DNA of 64,000 nt. Source: Rhyzopertha dominica (lineage: Eukaryota; Arthropoda; Insecta; Coleoptera; Bostrichidae). A program made the position numbers and the translations under genes. Below the pieces are notes generated by a model. The model did no database searches. It was not told the origin of the DNA and saw only the letters and a program-made list of their open reading frames with translations. Shown one piece after another: positions 1 to 15,000 of the stretch. Every line of letters begins with the position of its first letter. Position 1 is the stretch's first letter. The stretch covers positions 21,170,245-21,234,244 of the forward strand of contig QCXZ01000086.1 of assembly GCA_025024175.1 (NCBI GenBank), in the 5' to 3' direction.

Positions 1-3000
1 TGGAAAAACGGAATTTGTCGCTGTGTTATGGGCAGGTCAGAAACCAAGGTTATAAAGTGATACGAGTACTGCTGGGGCATCTGGAGGCACTGCATGTCGC
101 GGGAATCACAGACGTTTGAAACACGCTTGCAACGACTGCAATTTTAAATCGTCAGTAAATGGTAAATGCAGTAAGTAATAATCGTGCGTACCTCCTATGC
201 TCCGGGTCACGCAAGTAGTTCGGAGGACAATGGATCGTGTGACACTTGAAACCGCCTCTACTATTGACACATATATCTTCAGGTCTGCATACGTTCTGAG
301 AGCATTCGTCGATGTCTAAAAATAATTTTTAAAAAATCGTGACATTATTTCTCAGATGTTTTCATTACCTTGACAAGATCGACCGTCCAATCCCAGTCTG
401 TACCCCTGAGGGCACTGGCAAGTGTAACTTCCGGGTATATTGATGCATGTCCCTATGCATAAATTGGATTCCTTAAACTTCTCACATTCGTCTATGTCTG
501 AGCAGGTCCTACATGCAACTGTCATTACAGATCACGAAAAAAAACAACTGACTGTTTACCTGTTATCATGGTTTAGAGTGAACCCTGATTTACATGCACA
601 CCTGTATGAACCCCAGACATTGACGCAGTTGTGCTGGCACAGCCCGGGAGTTTCCAAACATTCATTGATGTCATCACAACCATCCGCCTTGGTTCTGTAA
701 CCCTCTTTGCATGTGCACTGATATGAACCGATTGTATTGGTACAATCAGCGTACACAGAACACACCTAAACAAATTCAAATTTTAACAGTTTAGCAAGCA
801 CTGTACAGGGTGTCCCATTTTCGTTGTAATTGTACGGTGTCTCGGTAACTATTAATGCTAGAGGGTTGCGGTTTGGACATTACTGTATTACTTTTTTGTT
901 CCGAGTTGAGCTGTACTGTCGCCATTTTTGTATCACCTTTTGTTTTAAAGACATAGCCAACTTTTGGAAAAAAATGTAACATTTCTCCAGCTCTGAATTT
1001 CTCGCTTGGGTATGTAGATACAAAAAAACTGTAAAGACATTTTTTATAGATATTATTATTTTGAATCCAGTGGCGTACCCCGTAATTTTTTAGGAGGTCA
1101 CATTTTTGAGATATAACACAAACTTTTTTTAAATGGAAACCATAGTTGGCTTTGCTCTGGTTGGAAACGCCTATTTCTTCTGATTAAAAAATGTATACAT
1201 TGTTAGGTTTATTTTTACTAATTTTGGAATTATTCAAATTTTTTAAAATAATTTAATCATATTTTACATTTACATCCCGGAGGCTATGGAATAAGAAAAC
1301 ACACGATATAATTTATATTATTAAGTAAAAAGTTTAATCCTTTAAAAATAATATATATGCATATTTGAATACATACATTAAAACTCCTAAGAGCTTTCAT
1401 GCATTTTTTCATCAATACTCTAGGAGGCCATGTAACTAATGAAAATTTATTTATTTATTTATTTAGTTGGAATTGATCGGTACAACAGGACGGACCCAAA
1501 AACATACCGACCCAAAAATTAATTTATAAAATTAATACTATTATATAGTTAATTATTACAATTAAATTTTAAATAAAGTCTACAAATCACCCAATGAGTA
1601 AAAGAAAACAAAAAAGGGGAGTGTAGCATGTACAGTGGAAACTTCAACCGATAAGCTTTAAAATGTAGAATAGAAGTATTGGCAAACTTTCCTTCGGAAT
1701 TTGAGATGACTGTCAGAAAAAATGTCTATATCAAGTAACTGTGAAAGTTCATTGTAAGTAGTTTTAATTTTGTGTGACGGTGAATGTAAATAATAGTTTG
1801 TGTTAGATCTATCGATTTGAATTAAATTCATATGGCGAGTTAGGTAAGAGGGAACTATAAATTTAATACTGTCAATAATGTCACTGGAGTCGATTCTGTT
1901 CTTAATAATTTTAAATAGGAACATAATATCATTAACTTTCCTTACACTGTCAAGCTGCAATATATTTAATTTGCAATAAATAAGGCGCCATTCAACAATT
2001 GAGGGAAAGTATTTTTTGTTAATATACCTTACAAACTTTTTCTGAACATTTTTTATTTGTTCAATATAGGTATTATAGCAGGGATTCCAAATTACCGAAC
2101 AGTAGTTTAGCACATGACCTGACCTGACCTGACCTGACCTGACCACATAAGCAATATCAAGGTTTCGTATTGTGTTTGGATTTTTAAACGCTTGACAACT
2201 CCGACAAAGGAAACCCAACATTCTATTAGCGTTTATCGTAATATTGTTAATGTGTTGGTCAAAAAGTAATTTGGAGTCAAGCGTTATACCCAAGTCACGC
2301 ACTTGCTTAACAGTTTGCAGGACGCCGGTCGATAGGGAAAATGCTGTTGGTATTATAATGTTGTTTCTAGTAAAGGTAATGTGATGGCACTTTTTGAGGT
2401 TTAAATGTAAATTGTTATCGCTGCAATATTGTGAGAGATTATTTAAATCATTTTGCAATTTTATTATATCATCCTGACAAGTAATGCTGTGATAGATTTT
2501 CAAATCATTGGCGTACATTATATATTTAGAGAACTGAAAGCATTTAGAGATATCATTAATGTATATATTGAACAATAAAGGCCCTAGATGTGATCCCTGT
2601 GGCACACCAGATGTTACTAATACTGCTTTGGATGTGGTAGATCCGAGCGAGACTATTTGACTTCGACCTCGAATATAAGATTTAAACCAGTCCAAGAGGT
2701 GGCCGTGCACCCCGATACCAACAAGCTTTCGTAATAAAATATAATGGTCAACTTTGTCGAAAGCTTTGCTGAAATCGGTATACACTAAATCAACCTGGCA
2801 TCTGTTATTTAAATTTTGTAATAGATATTCGACATAAAGGAAAAGATTCGTTTCAGCGGATCTATTCGCAATGAAACCGTGTTGTTCGACGTTTAACAGA
2901 GATTTTATATCAAAAAATAAGTAATCAAATATTATACTCTCGAATAGTTTTCCAAAAATACATAGTTTAGAGATCGGTCTATAATTTTCAACAAGATGAG

Positions 3001-6000
3001 TATTACCAGATTTAAAAACGGGTGTGATAAAGGCGGTTTTCCAAATAGAAGGAAAACAACTCTCTTTTAATGATTTATTAAATATTATATGTAGTGGTTT
3101 AATCAGAGAGTTTTTGCAGTTAATGATAAAACAGACAGGTATTCCATCCAGGCCAGCCCCTTTATTGGCAAGTTTATCTAGCTTGTGTTGAATATCATTC
3201 TGAGAAATATAATATTGATCAAAGTAAGAAGGTGAATTATTTGTATCAATCGTATTCAAAGTAGAGTTAGACGATAATTCAAAAACAGAAGAAAAATAAT
3301 AATTGGCAAATGTTTCACAAATAGCTTGCACATTGTATGCCTCATGGCCGTTATATTTGGTGTTACTTGGAAAAATGGTGGAATGTTTTTTATTCCGAAT
3401 AAATTGCCAAATGTATTTTGAATTAGATTGAATGCTAATTTCTACGGATTGAATATATTTTCAGTAATCAACTTCAATTAGGAATTTTGAACGGCCTCTT
3501 AATAATTTGAAAGTCAAATAATCAATATTGTTAATGATTGTTTATTTGGAGATAAGTACCTATGCATTGTTTATCATCAAGTATTTACATCCATTTTGAC
3601 GAAATCTCATTAAATTATTACAAAAATTGGAATAATACCAGAATTAGTAAAGATAAACCTAGCAATGTATACATTTTCTTAATCAGAAAAAATATTTTTC
3701 TGCAATCATAGTAAAGCCAACTATGGTTTCCATTTTAAAAAATGCAAGTTTATGTTATATCTAAAAAATGTGACCCCCTAAAAAAATTCTGAGTATGCCA
3801 CTGGATTGAGAATAAAAATATCTATAAAAAATGTCACTACAGTTTTTTTGTGTCTACATAGCCAATCGAGATATTGAGAACTGAAGAAATGTTTCATTTA
3901 TCAAAAGTTGGCTATGGCTTTAAAACAAAAGACGATACAAAAATGGCGATGGTACAGCTNAACTCACTACAAAAAAGTAATACAGTAATGTCGAAACCGC
4001 CATGCTCTAGCATATTAATAGTTACTGANATACCCTACAATTACAACGAAAATGGGACACCCTGTACAGTGGAGTAAATTTGGACACACAAATACTTTGC
4101 TATGTGTTGAAACTTTATTAAAACTTCTAAGAAATGACAATGGGAGGACCTTTCTATCAATCAGTTTATATGGAATCACAGAACATCATTCAAGAAAAAA
4201 AGAATTAAAAAAGGAATTACCCGCCCGTGTGACAGCTTGCATTCATCGATATCTGTACAATCGTATCCACTGTTGTCTAGTCGATGACCTGGAGGACACT
4301 GACAGGTGTAATATCCTGGGCCATTCTTACAAACTTGCTTTGCTGTACATTTGTGAATACCACGGGTGCACTCGTTCACATCAATGCAAGCGTCTCCAGC
4401 TTCATTCAACTCGTAGCCCCTAGTACACTGAATCTGTCCGATACACTGATATCTTCCTTGTAGATTCTTGCAGATCTCACCACTGTTACAAGGATTACTG
4501 GCACATTCGTCGATATCTAATACAAATTTCATTTAATGCATTATAATACACAACACCATTAGTATTCTTTTATATTTGCTGCAAATTTAAATATTTTATA
4601 AACTTCTTATCTGCGAATAAAAACTAGGGGGTGGCCAAAGTGGGAGATCAACCCAATATCATATTGATGAATGTATATCCCAGAAGCTGTAAAAAGTCTA
4701 CTAGTGCTGCTTTTGCAATAAAATTTCTCAGCATAAAAGAAGACAATTACTTTTAAATGAGGAAAGTCATAAAACATTTCTGTTATAATCCTCCTTCTTC
4801 AAGATTAATATCTCAGAGACTCAAATGCCATAGGGCTGCTGGTCTTTTTGTTAAAACCTTAGAACTTATAATATCCAAATAAAAATAGTCACTTTACAAG
4901 CTCCAAAAATCATGGTCTTACACTCTGGAATACAAATATCTAGGTTTTTATTAATATACCATGGGCAAATGATGTTAATTAAGACCATGATCGCCCATTA
5001 CATTTAGGCACAACTTGTTCATGTCCATCATTAATTCAGGTTATTCTGCGCCCATCAATTTGGTGTCTAAAACCAGAGCTGCTTTACGGAACACAGTTTG
5101 CGACCCCTGAGATAAAATTTTGAAATCTTTATTTATTTTTAAAAATAATAGTACAAATAATCATAGAAGCCTGGCATGTGTATTGTGTAGCTCTATCTAA
5201 AATTAGCCATTACTAGCAAAAAGTTTGGCCAGTGTTAAATTAAAAACATCATTAATTTAACACTTATTTCTTTAAAATCTCAAAAGATTTTAAGCCTGAA
5301 CTGCAAAGGAAAAACGATTTTTTTGTCCTGAAAACAGAAAATCTGTAATTAAAACTTCATTATTCTGTCTCAGTGCAAAATAACGTCATTTTTCTGCTGA
5401 TTTTGAACTTTATAATCATTTTTCTCTGTTTTTAAATCCTATCACATTGACGGTTTTATTTTTTTGACAACAATGTCACTATAACAAATGAGTGCAAGTT
5501 AATTAACAAAAATTTTTGTGAAAAACACAATCTTAATGAATGGCAATTCAAAGAAACAGCTAAATGATTATTCATTAACTCTTCCACCCATATCTGTGCA
5601 AAATTCTATTCTAAAATGAAGCTCCTTGAAATGTTGTAATTTCTTCAATTGATAATGATGTAACAGTGTCTCTTATTCAATTTTTTATTTCTTCAACATT
5701 ATTAAACAGGTCATCACAAAAACATTGTATGCTTGCAATTATGTTCTAAATCATCAAGTTCATCTTTGAGATAATTTTCTAACATATATAAATGCTAATT
5801 AATGTTGTTATCAAAAAAGTATAGACCTATATTATACAGTGATAACCAAGATGACTTTTTACAATTCTGAAATATGGATTAACATCGCTCCGATATCTTA
5901 CATGTTGTGAGGCAACTGTCATATTGATAGAAAATTTGCGTCATTAGAACATTATTCTGAGAAAAAAACATAAATATAATCATTGTGCGTAATCTCCTGG

Positions 6001-9000
6001 TTCCAGTATATGATTAAATTTCGGTTTGAATGGTTGAACGTATTCTCTTTCAAAATTATTTGAATGTGGGACCACCTCTTCAGTGAGGGTTTTGACTGAT
6101 CCTGGACAGCAAAAGGACAATTTCAAACAGTTTCTTCGGTTTCTTTAGCTTTTTATCAGTTTTTGGGTTCCCATATATCTAACTGAACTTTTCAATAAAA
6201 GAACAATATTTTTGCTGACCCATACCACACCGTTCAGTCAAATAAATTCTCTGCTCCAAAGTCAACATTTTGTTAATGTTTACGGCAGTAAACTAAAGAA
6301 ACGATAAAAATGATCCTTACCTTGACAATGTCCCACTGAGTTCATGAAATACCCTGGCAAACACCTCTTCTGCACACTCCCGACTACAGGATAATCGTGT
6401 GATACAACCGGCTTGGTGGGTAAGGTTGAACTTCCACAGTCCACGCAGCGCACCCTCTCGCACCTGTAGGAACCCAGGGTGTTCCTACACTGGAACCTGT
6501 TCCCTAAACTCCTGCAGTTGTCTGTACCTAACAGACATTCGTCGTCATCTTCGCATAGACCTGTCGCTGAATTCAAGGTGTACCCGGTACCACAACCGGC
6601 AACTCTGGAACAGTGGTACGATCCAATGGTGTTATCGCACCTCTGGCCATCCATACAGTTATGCAGACCCATTTGGCACTCGTTTACATCTGTAGACACA
6701 GATGAATGTATATGCTGTATGAACAAGAGCCAACTTACAACACAAAATATGTGTCTGGTTTGATTAGCAGTAAAGCTAAACATCCAATATAAATTCAACA
6801 GTACCTTCCGATTATGATGTCTACATACTTTCTTTTAAAGTCAAGACATATTTATCTAATGATGCTAATAATAATAATATTTTGTTAAGTAAAGTACATT
6901 AATAAGCATCATAATAAGACTATAATGCAACAATGTGGTTTCATTACTCGTAATATAACTGGTAACTGTTTTAGCAAATATCACTCCTCCAATTATAAGA
7001 CGTCAATATGCACTCAACAAAGAACTTCTCAAATACTATGATATGCCTAATCTATATCCAATTTCACAAGATCTGCAGAATGTACGTCATAACCGTCTGT
7101 GTTCCCGAAAGAGGATATCCCAGTGTTGCTAATAGTATAGAGAAACCTTTACACATGTATCAGAGCACAACTACATACCTACACAAAATAGAGTGATCGC
7201 AATAGACCAAAATAAGCCAATTTAGTTAAAAAGGCAAACTTTCCCGCCTTTGAAGATAAATGATTGCCAGAATAACTGACATTTTGCTCAAAATCGGCAT
7301 ATACAAGGTGTCCCAATTTTCCGAAAAACTCCATAACTAGTTTATTATTGGAAATATTGGCTTTTTATTTATCTTTTAGATTATAGCTCCTTTTCTGCTC
7401 ATATTTTTTAAATACTGCAGTTTATATATACAGGATGTCCCAATATTAAAAAAATAATAAAGTTGTTTTTAATCGAATGACCCATTTTGATTTTATTTTT
7501 GGATTCTATGCAAGATTACAAATCACTTTTATAGAGGTCATTGTTACTCATCTGTCATCAATTATTATAAAATAACAAAATTTCAAAAAACTTTTCTGTT
7601 TCTGACAATAAAAATCGAATAGGATTTACGCACAAAAAAAAATTTGCACAAAAAAAAGCATGGAATTAGAAATTAGTTTAACATTGCAAGAAAATGCATA
7701 ATCAAATTACAGAAAAATTGATGCAAAAACTAACATATCAAAGCAGTATTAACTAAATTAAGTAAAAGAAGTAAAAAATATATAAAACTTTTTACACTTT
7801 TCTTTATAATAGATGCACCAAGACATTACTACCTATATTTTCTTCAATACAAACACACAGTGTGTATCTGTATCTGTAGATTCTTCTCACCAAGGCTGTA
7901 TACCGTAATAACTAGTTCTTGACAAATAAAATTCATTTTAAAACTTATAATCTTTACAATAAAATTGACAGATCATATCACTGACAGAAGCTCACTCGAT
8001 TTTTGTTATCCAAAACAGAAATAAAAAGTTTCTCGAAATTTAATTATCAGAATGCTTTTATTTTAGGATGACTTGACTTTATTGACGGATTGCCCAGTCA
8101 TTGAGTGAACAGTAAAAATATAAAAGATTTATATTGAAGGAAAATTGTAAAAGTAATTGACAAAAAATATTGCAGTCTCTCATTTTACTTATGACTAAAA
8201 AGTAATAAATAAAAAATATAATATACAATATTTAAAAAAATGTTTTCATGTTGGGACCTTAAAAAGTACCTAGTAAACACAAAAAAATTGAATATCCGGG
8301 AAATAATAAAATAAACATAATTTTTTACAGTTATATATTTACAGTTATATATAGGGTATCAAGGATGTTTTTAATTGTAAAAAAAGTTTATTATTATTTC
8401 CTGGAAATTCAATTTTTTTCTTATTATCTACTTCTTAGAGCACCAACATAAGAGCATTTTTTTTTAAATTTTATATATTTTTTATCTTAGGATAACAACC
8501 TGGATTTTTGCATTTGACTGTACAAACCGTATATTCATAAGCTGCTCAAAAAAGGCTTTTGACCAGTACACTAATAAATAAGGGGTGTCATTTGAAAAAC
8601 ATGTGTTTTTGACATTTTTGACTAGTCGTGTAAGTGAGCAGATTGTTGAGTATATAGGTACTTGATATTGCAAACATTCAGGAAACAAGCGACATTAAAT
8701 CACTTTGACTTGTCTACAACGATTTGGAGGTATTTTGAATAGACCCCTGCATTTCAAAATTTTGGCAAAAAAGCCCCACAAATCATAATTGATGACGGTT
8801 AAGTTAAAACAACCTTTATAAAAGTTATTCATAATTTAACATAGAATCCAAAATCAATTAATTACAGTTTACCCAATAATTGTTATTGTAATTAATTACA
8901 CATTGTGAAGTAATTTTAATACCACCGAGTTTTACCAACCTTTACAATCCCCAGTTTGTGAGTCCTTGGCAAATCCCTCCTTGCAATTGCATATATAGCT

Positions 9001-12000
9001 TCCGGGTGTGTTGTAGCACAGTTCATTGGCACGACATGGGTTGTAAGCATTAGTACACTCATTAATGTCTGTAAACAATATTTCAAGATGTAATACTCCA
9101 GAACAAACAGATAAACACACTTGCCTTGGCATCTACCGGAAGTGCTTGAGTATTCGTAACCATTCGGACAGTGCACCGAAGGAGGCCCACTGGCAAACAG
9201 CGGCCTTGTGGGGGTCGTAGCTTCTGTTGGCCTTACAGTAGTGGTGGAGTGTTGCGGAGTAAGCAGAGGATGTATCTTGGGTCGCACCAGACAATTGTGA
9301 CCACCGGCCTCATTGACACATTCCTCATCTGGACGACAAGCATCGTCATTCTCTTCACATTCGTTAATGTCTTCACAATTCTGAGTGTATATATTTTTCT
9401 TAAAACCAGGCGGGCAGGACTTTTTCGACACCTTGTCCAAACAGGTGAAATTCCCTTTCGTGTTGAGGCAAATTTGCGATTCGTGGTTGCAGTCATCCGT
9501 GCCCGTTAAACATTCGTCAATGTCTGATATAAAAGTACATAAAGGTTTTGTTTTAGATAAATTTTCTTGTGCATTAATGCCATGATCATATATGCAAGAT
9601 TTGATATCTTTTTTTAAATCTAATTTGAAAAAGGATTTCTTGATTGTTGTTAAATAAGGCAACTTTGACCAATATGTAAAATATTAACCCTTTTTTTAAA
9701 AACCATATCACTGAACTTCACATAAAGAATTCTATAAGTTATTATAATAATGTAAAATTAATTCTAAATCTGTTATAACGTAAAGCAATAAGCAAATTTT
9801 TGGTTTGGGGATATAGCTTATGAACTACAACTTTTTAAAAACTTTTTATCCATGTTCCCAAGTATTACACCACTCACGAAAACCGCATCATAAATACAAT
9901 CAACTGTGAAATACCCCGCGTAGGCATCCAAAATTTTAACAGGACAACTTGTACACACATATTGTCCAGTCTGTGCAGTATCAATATACAGGGTGTTGCA
10001 AATTAGTAGGTCATCCCATTAACCCTAGATTCTAGAGGCCAAAATATGACGATTATTTCTGGTAAATTTCTGAAAAATGCTTCATTTAAAAAAGACAGGG
10101 TGTCAAATTTGAAATTTAAAAATCGTTTTTTTACAATATATTCCACAGTTTTGGGGGTATCGAGTAGAAATTTGGTATGAAATTGTAGTATTTACATCTA
10201 AGTGTATCCCTAAATTATTGTTAACGTTATTATAAAAACAAATGAATATCGGGGGGTTTGTGGCTTTTTAACCCCCTCCACTTTTTTTTGACGTACGCCC
10301 ATGAGACCATTCTAGTACAAAACTTCATTGTCAGTTTTTTTGGTCTCTTGTAATTTTTAGACAAAATGCTTAGATTCAGAGATAAACGCCGTTTTATGAA
10401 ACTTCCTCTTGTCTATTAGTAGTAATGATTTTCCTCTCATTGTAAATGGTTAATATTGACATGATATTTTCCACTTCAGCATGTAAAGCCAAAGTATTGC
10501 CATATTGGAACTCAAATTATGTATTTTTTAAACATTTTTGTCGTCTATGTATCTAATGCTCAAACCAATAATTAACAAGATTTCTAAGTAGACCTGGAAG
10601 AAGACATTTATTACTAACAGGCTAGGTGGAAAGTTTCACAAAACGGCATTTATCTCTAAATCTAAGCATCTTGTCTAAAAATTACAAGAGACCAAAAAAA
10701 CTGACAATGTACTAGAAATCTGCTGATCTCATGTGTGTACATCAAAAAAAGTTGAGGGGGTTAGAAAGTTACAACCCCCCCTCACGATATTCATTTGTTT
10801 TTATAGTAATGTTAACAATAATTTAGGGGTACACTTAGATGTAAAAACTACAAACTCGTACCAAATTTCAATTTGATACCCCCAAAACTGTCGATTATAT
10901 CGTAAAAAACCAATTTTTAAATTTCAACTTTGATACCCTGTATTTTTTAAATGAAGCGTTTTTCAGAAATATATTAATAACAAAATCGTCATATTTTGAC
11001 CTCAAGAATCTAGGGTTAACGGGATGACCTACTAATTTGCAACACCCTGTATAACAAAACTGTTGTGGAGGTCAGCTTGAAATTAAAAAGATAATAGAAT
11101 TTGAGAAACTTGTTCAATATATTAAAAGAATTATGTGTCCATTTTATTATAGCATAATATAATAATTACTTCCACAACCAACAGAAGTATTATATTGCGA
11201 AAAAAATTTTCAAAAATTTTTATTTGCTCATTCGCTTTAAAATGGTCGAAAACGCAAAAAAAACAGAATTTGAGCAAAAAATAATTTCTTGTCTGTATGT
11301 GAGTCTGTGGTATTGGTTGTGGACATGATAACTTTCGAAAGACTTAATATATAAACTTGAAATAAGTAGGTTATCGGGAAGGGGCGAAATTGGGGGGCAA
11401 CTACCCCTTTTGCAAATTTTTATTTTTTTATTTTTTTTTCGTTTTAGTATGTGATTAGTAGTACAACTGCGAGTATTATTCGCCCTTGTAAATTTTCGGT
11501 GCAGCAAATTGTTTAGAAGATATTAGAAAAAAAGCGTCACTTAAAGAAAACTGTTTTTCCTAAATATCTCTGAATATATTTAATATATTGAAAAAATGAA
11601 AATAGCATCAGATAGGAAATAAAATTTCTCACAAAAAGTGTCCTAGAAAATTTTGAAAAAAAATTTTTTGACATTTTCGAAATATTTCCAAAAAACGTAT
11701 TTTGGTCCCTGGTCGTACGATTTTTTTTTATTTTGGTTTTATATAGGAAATCAAATTTCTGGTCAGAAAGCACTCTTGTAATTTTTTTGTTAAGTTAATA
11801 CTTTTCGAGTTATAAATACAGTATACAGTATAAAACAGATTTTAAAAATGTATGTATTTTTGCTAATATCACAAGGACTGTTTGTCTTAGAAAAAATGTG
11901 TAGAGAGAAAAAAGCGCAAAACCTGATTATTAATCGTATAGTATAAGAACTAAAAACTGATTCAATTTGCAGCAGTTTTTATTGTTCATTTATAGAATCA

Positions 12001-15000
12001 TACTGAAAACCCAAAAACTGTGTTATTGAAAGAGGTATTCTATTTATTTAAAGTTACATGATGATTAGTAATTATTTTATTATGTTACTTTATTGTAAAA
12101 TTGGAATCCAAAAATGATGACAAAATCTGTAAGAAAATTTACCTTCACATGCTGCCGTTGCCGGTTTAAAAAAAAATCCAGGAGGACAAGGAGGAGTGTC
12201 GTCTCCTTCACAAATAAATGAGCCTATAGTATTGACACAAACCTTTGGTTTATCACAAACAAGGCCTACAACACATTCATCGATATCTGGAAGAAAACCA
12301 CCGTCAGCTGGAATTATTCATTCAAAATCTAGTGCCCTACCATCACACACTTGTTTGTCTCCATTGAAGGTGTACCCAACAGGACACTTGCTAAGCACAT
12401 CGTCCTCACTGGAAGCATTAGCTGGATCGTCACAGTAGTAAAATCCGTCTCCATTAACACACGTTTCGTTCCAGGAGCATTCATGTAAATTTAACGCACA
12501 CTCGTCAATATCTACATTTAAGAAGCAAACATAAAGGTGCACATCAAACGGCCATCAATGTTACCTTTGCATGTTCGTTTATCTTTTCCTAAAGAATAGC
12601 CATCATTGCAGCTACATTTGATGGCCAGTCCAGTGTCCAAGCAAATCTGATCGCATGGGTTATGCGTCTCGCACCTATCTTTTTGTGAGCCTGCGTTCTT
12701 GTTGGGCCTGCATGATATACCGTCTGCCATCAGAGTATAACCCTTGTAACATTCACATCTGTAAGAGTCAGATGTGGGAACACAGTAGTGGGCACAAATT
12801 TCGCTTATGTCGCAAGGACTGTCCAAAGCTATAAAGTGAAAATAAACGAAAGTTGGCAATCGCACATGTAGTTTGTGGTCAAAAAACATACGCACGTCAG
12901 AAGAATTTCCTTCCACCATAGTGGTGGCTTGTGATGCTGTTACAGTTGCAGGTGATGTTGTCGAAGTTGAGGATGTTGAAAGAACATTTTGGCAACACTG
13001 AGTGAAGGTACTGTCGTATGGTGGTAACAGTCCTAGCCCATCCATACTACAGGATTGTCCTGTTCTTCCTGCTTCTATGCCCATCGTACAGGCTTCACAA
13101 CAGTCCTTTAACAACATCATATGTATTTAACTACACAATTCAGATCAATTTATTTCAACTTAGATATTAAATATGAAAAGGTTTATAAAAATCAACAATA
13201 ATAATTTAAGAAAAGGAAATACAACATAAATCACTATTCATTAGGTTAATATTTGGTTTAATATATAAACAATATTACACTATACAGGGTGTCCCACGTT
13301 ATATGGACAATCTATCAGAATCTGAAAACTGGTGTAAAAATAATACTATTTTACAGTATAATGCCCGCCTGCTGAGATATTCACTCTTAAACATGGGGGA
13401 AGAGAAACAGTTTTTCAAAAATATCTTATAACAGTTGATATAATTTCGTCAAGTTTTGGTTATTATTATTTGAAGTAGAAGGTGTTAAAATGATGCGCAC
13501 ATTTTTTTAATAAATGTTTTGGGGGAACCGGGAGGGGACCAACACCCCACATTTTAACCCTTAACTTTAAACGGGTAAGTGTTTGTCTGAAAAATATATG
13601 TTTTTTTAATCTTTGAGCTTCATAAAAAAATGTACAGGCGGCTAAAATTGACCCTTGCCGAATTGCAATTGAATGTTAGGGTTCACATTTTCACTGCTTA
13701 ATTAATATCATTATTTTATTTTTATCAAATTGGCCGTGATAAATAATAAAAATTACAATAGATCACTTCTCATATCTGTAAAAATTTTAACATTTTAAAG
13801 TAAAATTCATAATTGATGCAATAGGCGATTTTCAAAGTAAAAAGCTTCAATAATAGGAAATCATTAAATGCATGCCAGCGTACTCATTTATATGAATATT
13901 TCATCAATATTATTTCAGAATTTTTGCAACAAATAATGCAATGTCAATGTCATAGTGTCAACTAACACAGTTTTATTATTTATCACGGCCAATTTGATAA
14001 AAAAAAAAAATTATTTAGATAAGCAGTAAAAATCTGAACCCCAACATTCAATCACAATTTTCTGGGAAAGGGTCAATTTTAGCCGCATGAATAAAGAGTA
14101 CCTACCTTTTTTTCTTAACAAGGCCGAAAGATTAAAAACAGATATAAAGTTAAGGGTTACAATCTGGGGGGTTGGTCTGTTCCCGCCCTCCCCAAAACAT
14201 TTATTTAAAAAATGTGTGCATCATTTTAACGACCTCCACTTCAAATAATAGTAGCCAAAATTTGATGAAATTATATCAACCGGTCTAAGAGATATTTCCA
14301 AAAAACTTATTCTCTTCCCCCATGTTTAAGCGCTATTTCAAAAAAAGTTATAGTGTAAAATACTGCTATTTTTACACCAGTTTTCAGATTCCGGGGGGGG
14401 GGTGTTCCCACATAATGCAGGTTTTTTTGTTTTTTTAGTTGGCACAATTGAAGCAAAAATTCGTGCAACGTTGTAAATTAATCTTTAGCTCGTAGATACA
14501 TAGATGATGGATATTTTTTTATCATTCAGTAAACTTACATGTATTTAATATATGTAGTTAGAACTTGTTTTCAGGTTTTTAATTAACTTAGTTTATTATA
14601 ATAATATAATATGTCTGTTTAAAGTTGATTACTTTCGTTTTTTTTATTAGGCACTTTGTGCAAATAGTTCATAAGATATATACATTTTAATGTGTATGTC
14701 TTAATGCATTCTTGATCTAAAGCTAAGCGCAAAACCTTTTTTGCGAGGAATGTAAGTCATTTTATTCATATAATACTTTACGGGTACCTACTTCAAATAG
14801 GTAATCAGATATTGTACATGCCTATAGTTAGTTTTGGTTTAGTATCTGTACAATTAACAGCCTCATTTGTTTAAACTAGACCTTATAAAGGCATTACCTT
14901 TCTGAAGTCTCCACTGTCTTCTGAAGACGACGTTTCGCATTTTCGTCCAGCGGTCGCATCTTCTGCTCCCAAGTTACATGCAAGGGTCCTGAAATGGAGG

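Larger units (their letters stand above)
806..4064. mobile_element. Foldback element, TA-CAGGGTGTCCC ends, LINE nested in its loop
   Basis: Left arm (806 to about 1437) and right arm (about 3480 to 4064) are diverged inverted copies of each other. The ends read CAGGGTGTCCCATTTTCGTT and its reverse complement, each bordered by TA. Inner parts also pair: the stretch around 1130-1160 (ATGGAAACCATAGTTGGC) with 3717-3735. The arms carry no plausible protein. The element lies in the fibulin intron between exons 4221-4516 and 560-765. Two N bases lie in the right arm. Confidence 0.75.

Noticed and set aside
2101..2150. CRISPR-like or regulatory array from the GACCT repeats
   Set aside because: The units are 5 bases without spacers, so this is a microsatellite; the context is eukaryotic.
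4176..4220. Extension of the fibulin exon past 4221 into the frame ending at 4176
   Set aside because: The donor at 4221 joins exactly to 765 and completes an EGF module; read-through gives non-EGF sequence.
11220..11773. Short frames conserved in look between the ~0.75-kb element copies (11220, 23003, 29841, 56059)
   Set aside because: Frames differ in length and phase between copies and contain low-complexity Phe/Lys/Ile runs; no consistent protein.
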